Below are positions 51,170-60,100 of a stretch of DNA of 64,000 nt, in pieces. This stretch comes from Roseicella sp. DB1501. Lineage in GTDB: Bacteria; Pseudomonadota; Alphaproteobacteria; Acetobacterales; Acetobacteraceae. Within the stretch, counting starts at the first letter, position 1. Each line of letters starts with the position of its first letter. Made by a program: the position numbers and the translations under genes. The notes beneath the pieces were generated by a model, which made no database searches, was not told where the DNA came from, and saw only the letters and a program-made list of their open reading frames with translations. The stretch is from contig NZ_JABFHG010000004.1 of assembly GCF_013112485.1 (NCBI RefSeq), positions 310,001 to 374,000 of the forward strand, given 5' to 3'.

Positions 51170-52352
51170 GGGGCACCAGTTCGCCGTAGAGATAGGCGAG
51201 GCTCTCGGCGAGTGTGTCGGCATGAAACTCGACACAGCGCAGATAGATGGCCGTCGACTGGATCGAGGCGTGACCGAGCAGGACCTGCACGATCTTCAGC
51301 GGGTTGAGGTCCGGCGTTGTCGCCGCTTGCTTCTGCAGGCGCACGAGCATCGTCATTGCAAAGGTGTGGCGCAGCCAATGCCCCGTTCCCGAAAGCCCTG
51401 CTGCCCGGAATGCCGCGGCGAATGCGGCGGAAAGCCTCGCTCGTGAAACGGGATCGCCCTTGCTGTTGAGGAAGAGCGCGGTTGATACTCGGTAGCCAGG
51501 TTCGGATTTGCGCCGTCGCTTCACCAGTGCTGCGCGTTCCTCTCCCACATACCAGTGGGTGCGGTCGATTAATCGTAGCGGTGGATATACGGTCCGCAGC
51601 CGGTCACCCTTGGTGACGATCAGCGGGATACCGACAAGCGGATCTTCCTCAATATCGAGATGGGCGACTTCCGGTACCTGATGAAGCTGCAAACCGCAAA
51701 GTTCCTTGCGGCGCATGCCGGTTGCCAATGCCCACTCGGCGATCAAGCCATAGGGCGGATCGAGGTGCTGGAACAGGGATTGGAGTTGATCGACGCGAAG
51801 CGGTCGCGGTAGTCGTTCGGCTTCCGAAATCGTCAGGACGTTCGCCATCACAACTGGCGGGCGATTACCCAGATGCGCCAGCATGCCCTGACGGCGCGCC
51901 GACCGAAGTGACACATCGACATAGTCGAACGGCAGCGCGTCAATCAGGCCGCGCCGATGCGCCCATGAATAGAAACGGTAAACGGTGCGGACGCGGTCGT
52001 TCACGGTGGAGCGGGCATAGGGCCGTCCGGTATAGGGACTCGGCGCCGACAGCATTCGGTTGCGGTAGGCAGCGATGGTTCCTTCGTCGGCGAAGCGCCA
52101 TTCCAGCCCGCTCTGCTCCAGCGTGTCGAACCAGTCATGCAGGTGCTCGCTGTAGGTCCGCAGCGTCTCCATCGCATGAGAGCGGCCGGGAATCGTGGAA
52201 AGCTCAAGCAAATAGCTGAAGGCCGGCTCGATGATCGACATCCGCACGTCGAGCAGAATGGGAAATCCGACCGGAATCCCTTGAACGCCGGCGATCGCCC
52301 GCACGATCGAAACCATCCTGCTCTCCGGAGACAAAGGCACCCGGAGGCGCAT
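51156..52352 (-). CDS. Tyrosine recombinase 1 of the trio (398 aa, TnpA-like)
   Basis: A 398-residue tyrosine recombinase with a SAM-like N-terminal domain and a full catalytic set. Arg is in ATGMRRKELCGL, HxxR in GHWLRHTFA, His in LLGHASIQS and nucleophile Tyr in TAIYLRC. It is the first gene of the element's operon, and its promoter should be in the hairpin-rich right end. It resembles Tn554 TnpA in size. Confidence 0.92.
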   Translation of the reverse strand: MRLRVPLSPESRMVSIVRAIAGVQGIPVGFPILLDVRMSIIEPAFSYLLELSTIPGRSHAMETLRTYSEHLHDWFDTLEQSGLEWRFADEGTIAAYRNRMLSAPSPYTGRPYARSTVNDRVRTVYRFYSWAHRRGLIDALPFDYVDVSLRSARRQGMLAHLGNRPPVVMANVLTISEAERLPRPLRVDQLQSLFQHLDPPYGLIAEWALATGMRRKELCGLQLHQVPEVAHLDIEEDPLVGIPLIVTKGDRLRTVYPPLRLIDRTHWYVGEERAALVKRRRKSEPGYRVSTALFLNSKGDPVSRARLSAAFAAAFRAAGLSGTGHWLRHTFAMTMLVRLQKQAATTPDLNPLKIVQVLLGHASIQSTAIYLRCVEFHADTLAESLAYLYGELVPHGRP

Positions 52353-52381
52353 AAGGACATCGACACTGCCAAATGCCTACA

Positions 52382-52592
52382 CTGTCGGTGAAACCGACAG
52401 ATGACAGCATCTGAACAAAAGATAAGCGGAGCGCCTACGGCGCGAGTCTTCCTTTAGATGCGAGGGGTTCCCCTCGCGCTCTCCCGTTCGCCACGTGGCA
52501 GGGGTGCAGGACTTATCCTGCACCCCATGGAAAAGCTTGAGGTGCCGCCGCCACGTCAAGCGTTGTCCTCGCTACGCTGCGGGAACGCTTGA
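52382..52592. repeat. Cluster of four inverted repeats at the right end of the element
   Basis: Four perfect hairpins lie in 211 bp: CTGTCGGT/ACCGACAG (52382-52400), GCGAGGGG/CCCCTCGC with a 2-base loop (52460-52477), 11-bp arms GGGGTGCAGGA/TCCTGCACCCC (52501-52526), and TCAAGCGTT/AACGCTTGA (52556-52592). No protein gene is seen. They are placed between the recombinase operon and the terminal repeat, as expected for recombinase binding sites or a folded DNA end. Confidence 0.6.
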
Positions 52593-52652
52593 CCCGGACG
52601 TCTGCGTGCCAGGATCGCAAACCATCGTCGCTAAAAGACACTTCCGAGGACG

Positions 52653-52660
52653 TGACCTAA
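52653..52660. repeat. Terminal inverted repeat, right
   Basis: TGACCTAA, exact reverse complement of TTAGGTCA at 46084-46091. It abuts codon 14 of the split DUF736 gene; read through it, that gene gives only nine further codons before a stop. Confidence 0.8.
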
Positions 52661-52702
52661 CTCGTTCGAGCCGGTCTTCTTGAAGTTGCCAATGGTCGCC
52701 AT
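52661..52702 (-). pseudogene. DUF736 gene (second copy), 5' part
   Basis: An ATG at 52702 with GGAG upstream encodes MATIGNFKKTGSNE, the recognisable start of a DUF736 protein. It then enters the transposable element and stops after nine more residues. The remaining 97 codons (stop included) are at 45793-46083. The leader motif 29 bp upstream is intact, so the broken gene is still likely transcribed. Confidence 0.85.
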
Positions 52703-53259
52703 TGTAAGTCTCCATTTCCGTTTTCGAGCCCGCACCATTGCGGCCTCGATGGCGATCGGTTGGCCGGAGGCGATCGACGACGCACCCCGAAGGGGCCTGA
52801 CAGCTAAGGAGGACTTTCTTGTTTCGCGAGGAATGGCGGCGCAGCCGGCAGGGGAAGAAAGTTTGACGCGGCTGTTGCGTCATAGGCGGTCGAGGCGCAG
52901 CCGTCCTTCGGCCAGATCAGGCCATTGAAGAGGCCATGTGGTGCGGTCTGGAGGCTGGATAACGGAGATGGTGGCGCCCGGTCGGCAATTGAAAGCAGGC
53001 TGATTCGATGCTCACTGGCTTCGTGACCATCTTGACTAACTGAGGAAGAGCGTTGTCTCGTCCTGACAACACCGGCGAGAACGGGCCTGGACTTTTGCGA
53101 TCGCGTCACGCGCCGAATGGGGCTGCTGATTCAGAATCCGACCAAGGAGCGCCTGAGCACCGGGGCCTCTCCGAAATCCAAGCTACGCCAGTCTTGCCGA
53201 TCGAACGATGAGGTTATGGCGGGATCGTGGCTCTGGTTCCTCCGCCGAGGGCCGCGCGA
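52703..53259. other. Non-coding region with conserved leader motif, copy 2
   Basis: The left part (52731-52755) contains CCATTGCGGCCTCGATGG, the second copy of the upstream motif, and a GCACCCCGAAGGGG segment also present near 46590. A 101-codon minus-strand frame at 52804-53109 has no recognisable similarity and poor coding character. I call no gene here. Confidence 0.45.
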
Positions 53260-53703
53260 TCAGGCTCGCGCAGGACTCCCGCCGGATCGGTCGGGGGCCT
53301 TCGCCATGCCGGCAACCCGGATGAACGCTGTGACGCCGACTGCAACACCACCAATGACGGAAAACACGAGCTGCCATGTCTCCGATGGCATCGTGTGTTT
53401 TACGATGCCGTGCGTGGCGTGATAGCCGGCGATGGCGGCGGGCGCGACAAAGACGAGCGCAATAAGCAGTCGCGCCCATGTTGGGCGAACCACTACGAGC
53501 AGGACTTGCCCGATGCCGAGTGTCAGGCCCGCGCCGACGATCCCGACTATGATCGCACCAAGCCATCCTGCGCCGCTGCTATAGGCCCAGGTGCCGGCGA
53601 TGACACCCGCGAAGAATGGCAGCGCGAAGACGGCGAGCGTGAACAACAGCCAGCAGAAAAAGCCGATCGCTGCGATCGAGAGAAGAATGCCGAGAAACAT
53701 CAT
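53260..53703 (-). CDS. Hypothetical polytopic membrane protein (147 aa)
   Basis: A 147-residue protein with four or five hydrophobic segments in sequence (IAAIGFFCWLLFTLAVFALPFF, LGAIIVGIVGAGLTLGIG, LLIALVFVAPAAIAGYHA, LVFSVIGGVAVGVTAFI) and a short soluble tail. No family is recognised. It begins with ATGATG at 53703 and lies alone between non-coding stretches. Its location among ICE maintenance genes suggests element origin. Confidence 0.7.
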   Translation of the reverse strand: MMFLGILLSIAAIGFFCWLLFTLAVFALPFFAGVIAGTWAYSSGAGWLGAIIVGIVGAGLTLGIGQVLLVVVRPTWARLLIALVFVAPAAIAGYHATHGIVKHTMPSETWQLVFSVIGGVAVGVTAFIRVAGMAKAPDRSGGSPARA

Positions 53704-53844
53704 GGTGGCGTCTCCGTTAGAAAGCTCTGACGGTTGCGCCTTCCACCACCACCACGGCGCAACGTGAAGTATAGCAAAGATCGAACACCAACGGGAGCGG
53801 AAACCCACTGGGTTCCCGCCCGCTGGCGAGGGGCCTTCGCCCCA

Positions 53845-54012
53845 TTACAGGGCGAAAGGGTCGACCTCATGGACGATCTGCGAGATGTCGCCGTCATATT
53901 CGGCGGTGGGCACGACCGAAAGGCTACCGTCGCCAGCGCGGAAGATGACGATGGCAACCATCAGAGTGGTGGCGAGGCTGAAGGCGAAGGCGTGGGCGTC
54001 GCGTTGTGACAT
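53845..54012 (-). CDS. Small membrane protein (55 aa)
   Basis: A 55-residue peptide with one hydrophobic helix (FAFSLATTLMVAIVIF) and an acidic C-terminus rich in Asp and Glu. Starts MSQRDAHAF at 54012 just after a strong hairpin (54032-54049). Short and unrecognised, but the clean helix and position support a real gene. Confidence 0.5.
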   Translation of the reverse strand: MSQRDAHAFAFSLATTLMVAIVIFRAGDGSLSVVPTAEYDGDISQIVHEVDPFAL

Positions 54013-54362
54013 TGATCCGGCTCCTGTTTGAGCGGGGGACCACCCCCGCCGACAGGCGCCCGACGTGTCAGGCTGAACGCAGCAATCACCGCAAAGGCGA
54101 AGCCGCCGCGGCGGCACGCTATGCGTAGCCGACCCTTTACGGGTTGATGGCATCAGGCGATCAGTCTGACCAAGGATCAGCGCTGAGAAGGGGATGGTGC
54201 TCTGCGATCGGAGCCGGTTCGATTGCGCTCGCCCGCGATGGTAGCAAGAGCCGCGCGATCTCGACCCTCGTGCCGGTAATCACACCGGAAGGGGGCGTGA
54301 CCTCGTGACAGGTGCCAATCGGCCGTAGCGCCCGGACGCAAGTCCCCGGATGGGAACCCGCG
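54013..54362. other. Structured non-coding region
   Basis: 350 bp with no supported gene. It contains a perfect 7-bp hairpin GCGGGGG/CCCCCGC (54032-54049), a CCGGT/ACCGG hairpin around 54270-54290 and a GGAC/GTCC-type hairpin just after the gdx gene. The right part may serve as the 3' end of the gdx transcript. I see no known RNA family. Confidence 0.4.
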
Positions 54363-54683
54363 TTAGCTTGGGGATGAAAGCTTCATAAGAACGAGGCCGC
54401 TGACAATCAGGACGGCGGCACCGATCCGCATTGCCGTTGCCTGCTCGCCAAGCACGACGATGCCGACCAGGAACGCTCCCACCGCCCCAATGCCCGTCCA
54501 GATCGTATATGCTGTTCCCAGAGGAAGGGACTTCATTGAGAGGGAGAGCAATGCAAAACTGGCAATCATCGTCACGATCGTAACGATGGATGGCACGAGT
54601 TTTGAGAAGCCGAGCGATTGCTTCATCGCAAAAGCCCAGATGATTTCAAGAATACCGGCGACGGTAAGGTAAATCCAAGCCAC
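54363..54683 (-). CDS. SMR-family exporter, Gdx/SugE-like
   Basis: A 106-residue four-helix membrane protein. Glu is in the first helix (AGILEIIWAFAMK), and KSLPLGTAYTIWTGIGAVGA is the SugE/Gdx signature. Gdx proteins export guanidinium; related SMR proteins export quaternary ammonium biocides. The GTG at 54683 is preferred because GGAGG lies six bases before it; a TTG four codons earlier is an alternative. It stands alone on the minus strand with its own leader. Confidence 0.88.
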   Translation of the reverse strand: MAWIYLTVAGILEIIWAFAMKQSLGFSKLVPSIVTIVTMIASFALLSLSMKSLPLGTAYTIWTGIGAVGAFLVGIVVLGEQATAMRIGAAVLIVSGLVLMKLSSPS

Positions 54684-54790
54684 GACAGCCTCCAAGACAC
54701 GAGCTGCCGGGCCGTCCCGGACCTGATACCTGAATCGGCGAGGACGTGGCCTCCCCGGATAATCTAGTAAGTGGATTTGTCAAAATCAAC
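54684..54790 (-). promoter_or_regulatory. Leader of the gdx gene with two hairpins
   Basis: On the minus strand a TTGACA element near 54780 and an AT-rich TTATCC 15 bases later suggest a promoter. Directly after are two hairpins: one at 54737-54756 (GAGG/CCTC stem, loop CCACGT) and one at 54707-54720 (CCGGG/CCCGG stem, loop ACGG). The GGAGG ribosome site follows. Two hairpins with ACGR loops before the ribosome site of a Gdx gene is the guanidine-II (mini-ykkC) riboswitch layout; the second hairpin fits, the first only partly. Confidence 0.35.
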
Positions 54791-54857
54791 GCTTACCGGG
54801 AGCCTGATGCGGCCTGTGCAACTAGCCGAAGGAGGTTCGAGGAGAAGATAGCGGCGC

Positions 54858-55781
54858 TCACGCGCCGCCGTGCTTCCAGACCTGGATGCCGAGCTTCCGA
54901 GCTTTGTCCGCGAGGTTGTCGTTGATGCCATTGCCGGGGAAGTGCATCACGCCCTTCGGCACGATTTCGAGCATCACGTCGTTGCGTTTGAACGGTGCGG
55001 CCCGTCCGTGCTTGGCCCAATCGGGCGCGAAGCCGATTTGCGGCACGTTGCGGTTCTTGGCCCAGAGCGAAGCGATCTTCTCGGCGCCCTTCGGCGACTT
55101 GCCGTGGACCAGGACCATATCGGGATATTTCTCGTGGACCTGATCGAGCTTGCTCCAGATCAATGGGTGGTCGTTGAAGTCGAGGCCGCCGGTGACGACG
55201 ATCTTCGGGCCGGGAGGGAGCAGAACGGTCTGTTCGGCGCGCTTCTTGGCCATGATGAAGTCGCGGCTGTCGATCATGGTCGCGGTGAGATCGCGATGGT
55301 TGACTCGTGAGCCCGTGCGAGGGAGCCAGACTTTGCCGACGTGGCGCTCGTAGTGTTCGGCGGCTTGATCGCGCATCAGCTCGAAGGTGGTTTGGCGTTC
55401 CACCAGGGTCTTGCCTTCGGCGATCAGGCGTTCCAGTTCGACCGACTTAACCTCGCTGCCATCCTGTTCCCGCTGCGCGCGTTTCTGCGCTTGCTCGTTG
55501 TCGTCGAGTTCACGGTCGATCCGGCCGGTGGCGCGGTGAAAGACGTTGACGGTCGACCAGAGGAGATCGTCGAGGTCCGGCTCAAGGCGGGTGTCCTCCA
55601 GCGTCACGATCAGCGCGTCGAAGATGTCGGCGATTGCACCTGCCACCTGGTTGCCGTCAGGCAGCAGCCGTTGGTCGGGCTCGTCTTGGAAGGGACGCCA
55701 GCCGTAAAGCTGAAGCTCTTGGATGAGGTAGTCGGTTTGGGATGAGGTGTGGTCAGGTTCGTGGTCGTCATGCCCGCTCAT
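54858..55781 (-). CDS. DUF2493 (SLOG-like) protein
   Basis: A 307-residue soluble protein. The C-terminal half has the DUF2493 pattern: a nucleotide-binding-like VVTGGLDFNDH segment, then LVHGKSPKGAEKIASLWA, and FPGNGINDNLADKARKLGI. DUF2493 is related to the SLOG/YspA fold that may bind nucleotides or their derivatives. The N-terminal half is acidic and helical. The gene is preceded by the third copy of the leader motif. Function unknown. Confidence 0.85.
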   Translation of the reverse strand: MSGHDDHEPDHTSSQTDYLIQELQLYGWRPFQDEPDQRLLPDGNQVAGAIADIFDALIVTLEDTRLEPDLDDLLWSTVNVFHRATGRIDRELDDNEQAQKRAQREQDGSEVKSVELERLIAEGKTLVERQTTFELMRDQAAEHYERHVGKVWLPRTGSRVNHRDLTATMIDSRDFIMAKKRAEQTVLLPPGPKIVVTGGLDFNDHPLIWSKLDQVHEKYPDMVLVHGKSPKGAEKIASLWAKNRNVPQIGFAPDWAKHGRAAPFKRNDVMLEIVPKGVMHFPGNGINDNLADKARKLGIQVWKHGGA

Positions 55782-56083
55782 GGGATGCTCCGTCGGTTGG
55801 ACCGCGACCGTCGCGGCCTTCATGGCGACGAAGCCCACGGGCGGGGCGGGCTGGCAGCCCGAGCGAAGCGAGGGCCTTGATGGCTAAGGCCGGCTATTTT
55901 GTCTCGCGATGGAAAGGCGGGCCTTGGCCCGCCGCCGGAAAATAGTCGGCCGCCGCCATTGCCGGACTGGCCCGCTTGTGGGCCGATCGCCCTCTGGAAG
56001 GCCGAGGCGCGGTCCTCTCCGATGGTGAGACGCATCCGGGCGAGCTTGACGGCCGCGCGGCGCTGCCAGCCTTTCCCTCCCGG
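55782..56083. promoter_or_regulatory. Gap upstream of the DUF2493 gene with leader motif, copy 3
   Basis: 302 bp without a gene. The motif at 55804-55828 (CCGTCGCGGCCTTCATGG core) is 23 bp before the DUF2493 start codon. The rest holds short repeats of GGCCTTGATGGCTAAGGCC type and complementary GGCGGGCCTTGGCCCGCC palindrome near 55916-55934. Confidence 0.5.
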
Positions 56084-57139
56084 CTATGGCGCTAGAGCCA
56101 GGAAGCGGGCGACGTCCTGCGGAGCGAGCTGGATACGGACGCCTGCTCGAAGTGCGCCGATGCCGAGCCTGCGGAGATCCTCGTTGAAGTCGCCAAGCGC
56201 CGGGGACAACGGAACAGCCTCGATCCCCTCGGCGTTCGCCCGTTCGACCAAGCTGTCCCGCGCTCCGTCACCGGCTGGGTCGTTGTCGCGGACGATATAG
56301 AGTCGACGAAGCGTGGGCGGGAACAGGATGGCGGCGAGATGTGCGGCTGAGAGTGCTGGGGCCATCGCCATGTCGGGCAAAACCTGTCGGAGTGACAGCA
56401 TCGTCTCGATGCCTTCGCCAGCCGCCATCACGTCGCCGGGGATGCCGAAGCGAACCGCGTGGCCGAGCAGGTCGCCCATCGCCTTGCGCTGCGTGTCGAT
56501 CGGCGCTTTGCCAAGCGTTGCCTCGGTGAGGCCGTGCGGATCGAGCCAAGTGCGATGTGCGCCGGTGAGCTGTCCGCTGAGATCGGTGACGGCGGCGATC
56601 ATCGCTGGCCAGGTTTCGGTCGGACTGTGCTCGTCGGGCCGATAATAGCAGCGAGGATGGAATCGAAGGCTCGCCGTTTCGTGCAGAAGCGTAATGCCGC
56701 GATTGCGGAGATACGTCTCTACGAGCGTGCCTGCGATGGGATGCGACATGGCGAACAATCGTCGCGCGGCCTCGGCGGAGCCCGATGGCGCCGGAGTCGT
56801 ATGTCGCTTCTGCGCGGACGATTCGGGATCGTGACGCGGTAGGCTGAGGAAGCTCCGCGCCTCCTCGGCAACGTCGGCGAAGTCCAATAGGCCGAGCGCC
56901 TCGCGGATCACGTCGAGCAGATCGCCATGCTCGCCCGTGGCGGCGTCGGTCCATTTGCCCGCCGGTCCTTTCGGGGAATCCCGCAGCCGGACGAACATGG
57001 ATCGCCCGGCTACATTGCGAACATCGCCGACTTGCCAGTAGTTGCCTTGGCGCCGGCCGTTCGAGAGATAGCGGCGGCACACCGCCTCGGCCTGCTGGCC
57101 GAGACGATGTGCGAGATCGGAAGCGTCGTGAAGAGCCAT
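56084..57139 (-). CDS. Toprim-domain primase-like protein
   Basis: A 351-residue protein. The C-terminal toprim domain has a catalytic Glu (AAGEGIETMLSLRQ) and the DxD motif (YIVRDNDPAGDGA). The N-terminal half lacks an obvious zinc finger, and its centre resembles DUF7146. Such toprim proteins on conjugative elements prime the transferred strand in the recipient. It begins at the ATG 57139, overlapping the stop of the large helicase gene by one base. Confidence 0.85.
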   Translation of the reverse strand: MALHDASDLAHRLGQQAEAVCRRYLSNGRRQGNYWQVGDVRNVAGRSMFVRLRDSPKGPAGKWTDAATGEHGDLLDVIREALGLLDFADVAEEARSFLSLPRHDPESSAQKRHTTPAPSGSAEAARRLFAMSHPIAGTLVETYLRNRGITLLHETASLRFHPRCYYRPDEHSPTETWPAMIAAVTDLSGQLTGAHRTWLDPHGLTEATLGKAPIDTQRKAMGDLLGHAVRFGIPGDVMAAGEGIETMLSLRQVLPDMAMAPALSAAHLAAILFPPTLRRLYIVRDNDPAGDGARDSLVERANAEGIEAVPLSPALGDFNEDLRRLGIGALRAGVRIQLAPQDVARFLALAP

Positions 57140-60100
57140 CACGCGGCCTCCCGTTCGGAGATGCGCGCCACCGGATAGGTGTCGATCAGCTTGCTGAGGA
57201 TGGTGGGACCGGAAGTCTCCACGGGGACGAAGAAGCGGAGCTTCCAACTGATGATCTCGCTGAACAGACCATAGGCGCGCAGGCGTTCGCGCATCGCCTC
57301 GGTGAAGCCGGTCAGCTCGATGCGGTTGGCGCCCATGACGCGCACGCGGCGAAGCTGAAGCCCCTCGGCAAGGTCGAGGATTGTCTGGCCTTCCGTCAGC
57401 GCGGCATAGGCGCTTTCAGCCGTGAGCGTGGTCGCGCCGGCCTGCGTGGCGTTCGCCGCCCAGGCTGGAGAGACACGACGGCCGATGATGCGCTCGCCGT
57501 TATCCGCCTGAAGGCGGTAAACCCGCGTCGACTCGTCCGGCAGCCGCTTCCACACCGGCAGCAACCGACCGGCGACAATATGAAGCGTGCTGTCGGCGAA
57601 CGTCGGCACCTCGGAGACCTCGCGGTTCCAGGCCGCGGCGAAGGAATCGCGGTCGGCCCGTTGCCAGTGGCTGTCCGCCATCATCTTGTGCGAGGCGTAA
57701 TGGTGCTCCATCGGCCGAACCAGCCGCACGCGGCGCTCGATTTCGCCATCGTCGAGCATGATGCTCGGCGCGGGGATCTGGACGGCCGCGCGACCCGAGC
57801 GTTCGTTCACCAGCAGGACCGCGCCCGGATCGGAGAGATAAGCGAGCGCTTCGGTGAGGGTGACTGGCCGATTGCGTCGGCGCTCGGTGATGGTCAGCAG
57901 CCGGCTTTCCGCGCCAGTAGCGGGGTGGGTGTAGATGGTGCGTCGGTCGGTGACGACGAAGCTCTCCGCGGTCAGCGTCTCCAGCCCCATGTCATAGATG
58001 CCGCTAGCGATGGCGCCCGCGATCTTCGCCTCGAGAAGCTGCTCGAAGGCGGTGAACAGGATGCCCTGCAATTCGATGGTCAGCGCTAGCAGCCGGTTGA
58101 GGAAGGTCGTGATCGGCGGCAGTTCGTCCTTGATGCCGTTAGAGTCCGTGAGCGAAAGCCCGGTGGCGGACTCGAAGCGGTCGAGCGAGCAATCCTCGAT
58201 CTTGCCTCGCACAAGCAGGAGATAGAGCTGGCGCAGCGCGTCGCGGGCATACGGCGATTCCAGATTGTCCTCGGGCCGGAACAGCCCTTGGCCGCCCGTC
58301 TGACGCTGGCCCCGCGTGATCGCGCCCAGCGTGTCGAGACGCCGGGCGATCGTGCTGAGGAAGCGCTTCTCGGCCTTCACGTCCGTCGCGATCGGACGGA
58401 AGAGCGGCGGTTGCGCCTGATTGGTCCGGTTGGTGCGGCCGAGGCCCTGAATGGCCGCATCGGCCTTCCATCCCGGCTCAAGCAAGTAGTGAACGCGCAG
58501 GCGTTGGTTCCGAGCCGAAAGCTCGGCATGGTAGCTCCGGCCGGTGCCGCCGGCGTCCGAGAACACCAGCACGCGCTTCACATCGTCCATGAAGGCGGCC
58601 GTCTCGGCGAGATTGGCCGAGGGCGCGCGGTTCTCGACGACGAAGCGATCGCCCTTGCGAACGATGCGGCGCGAGCGTCCGGTCACTTCCGCCACCATGT
58701 CCGTGCCGAAGCGCTGGACGATCTGGTCGAGCGCACCAGGCACAGGCGGGAGCGAGGCGAGCCGTTCGATCAGCTCATCGCGCCGGGCGACAGCTTCGCG
58801 GCTCTCGACGGGCTGGCCGTCCCGATAGACCGGCCGCGAGGAAAGATTGCCTTCGCTGTCGGTGAAAGGCTCATAGAGTTGCACCGGGAAGGAATGGGCG
58901 AGATAGTCCAGCACATATTCCCGCGACGTGATGTCGACACGGACATCGTTCCATTCCTCGGTCGGGATCTCGGCCAGACGGCGCTCCATCAGCGCTTCGC
59001 CAGTGGACACGATCTGCACTACAGCGGCGTGGCCATCATCGAGATCGCGCTCGATCGAGCGGATCAGGGTCGGCGTCTTCATCGACGTCAACAGATGCCC
59101 GAAGAAGCGCTGCTTGGCGGCCTCGAACGCCGAGCGTGCGGCGGCCTTGGCCTGGCGGTTCAGCGTGCCGTCGGAGCCGGTAATGTTGGCGGCCTCCATC
59201 GCGGCGTCGAGATGGTTGTGAATGACGCTGAAGGCTCCGGCATAGGCGTCGTAGATGCGCCGCTGCTCGTCGGTGAGCGGGTGCTCGACCAGCTCATATT
59301 CCACGCCGTCATAGGAAAGCGAGCGTGCGGTATAGAGACCGAGCGAGCGCAGATCGCGCGCCAGAACCTCCATCGCCGCCACGCCGCCGTCGTCTATGGC
59401 GGTGACGAACTCGGCGCGCGTAGCGAATGGGAAATCCTCGCCACCCCAGAGACCGAGCCGCTGTGCGTAAGCCAGGTTGTGAACAGTTGTGGCGCCTGTG
59501 GCGGAGACATAGACAATGCGTGCGTTCGCGAGCGCGTGCTGAAGGCGCAGACCCGCGCGTCCCTGCTGTGAGGGAGCGACGTCGCCCCGCTCTCCCTTGC
59601 CGCCGCCGGCGTTCTGCATCGCGTGGCTCTCGTCGAAGATGAGCACTCCATCCCAATCTGAGCCCAACCATTCGACGATCTGCCGGACACGCGAAACCTT
59701 CTCGCCACGATCGTCGGAGCGTAGCGTGGCATAGGTCGTAAATAGGACGCCTTCCGCCAGGCTGATGGGCTTGCCCTGCGGGTAGCGGGACAGTGGCGTG
59801 ATGAGCAGACGCTCCATGCCGAGGGCCGACCAATCACGCTGGGCGTCCTCCAGCAGCTTGTCGGACTTGCTGATCCAGACCGCCTTGCGGCGACCGCGCA
59901 GCCAGTTGTCGAGGATGATACCAGCGGCTTGGCGGCCCTTGCCCGCGCCGGTGCCATCGCCGAGCATGAAGCCGCGCCGGAAGCGGACGGTCCCCTCCGT
60001 GTCTTCGACGGCGGCGGAAACGAGGTCGAAAGTCTCGTCCACCGTCCACGATCCGGCGAGGTAGTCGTCATGGGCCTCGCCGGCATAGATAACCGTTTCG

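Larger units (their letters stand above)
46084..52660 (-). mobile_element. 6.6-kb transposable element with three tyrosine recombinases
   Basis: The ends are the perfect inverted repeats TTAGGTCA (46084-46091) and TGACCTAA (52653-52660). The flanking halves of a DUF736 gene rejoin in frame if the element is removed (SNE | AGFTG). Inside are three overlapping recombinase genes of 398, 610 and 630 residues, a DUF6262-like gene, a DUF736 gene and about 300 bp of hairpins at the right end. No target duplication is obvious beyond one base. The layout recalls Tn554 (two recombinases plus TnpC) and recombinase-in-trio elements, but the sizes differ, so I do not assign a family. Confidence 0.8.

Noticed and set aside
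46084-52660. Assignment of the element to Tn554 or to recombinase-in-trio elements
   Set aside because: Tn554 has two recombinases and no terminal repeats, and I cannot confirm that the known trio elements have these gene sizes or a DUF6262 gene; left unassigned.
52804-53109. 101-codon minus-strand frame right of the trio element
   Set aside because: Poor coding character, no motif, and it ends inside the leader area; treated as non-coding.
54684-54790. Guanidine-I (ykkC) riboswitch
   Set aside because: The conserved long ykkC core sequences are not present; only a partial mini-ykkC-like two-hairpin layout remains as a candidate.
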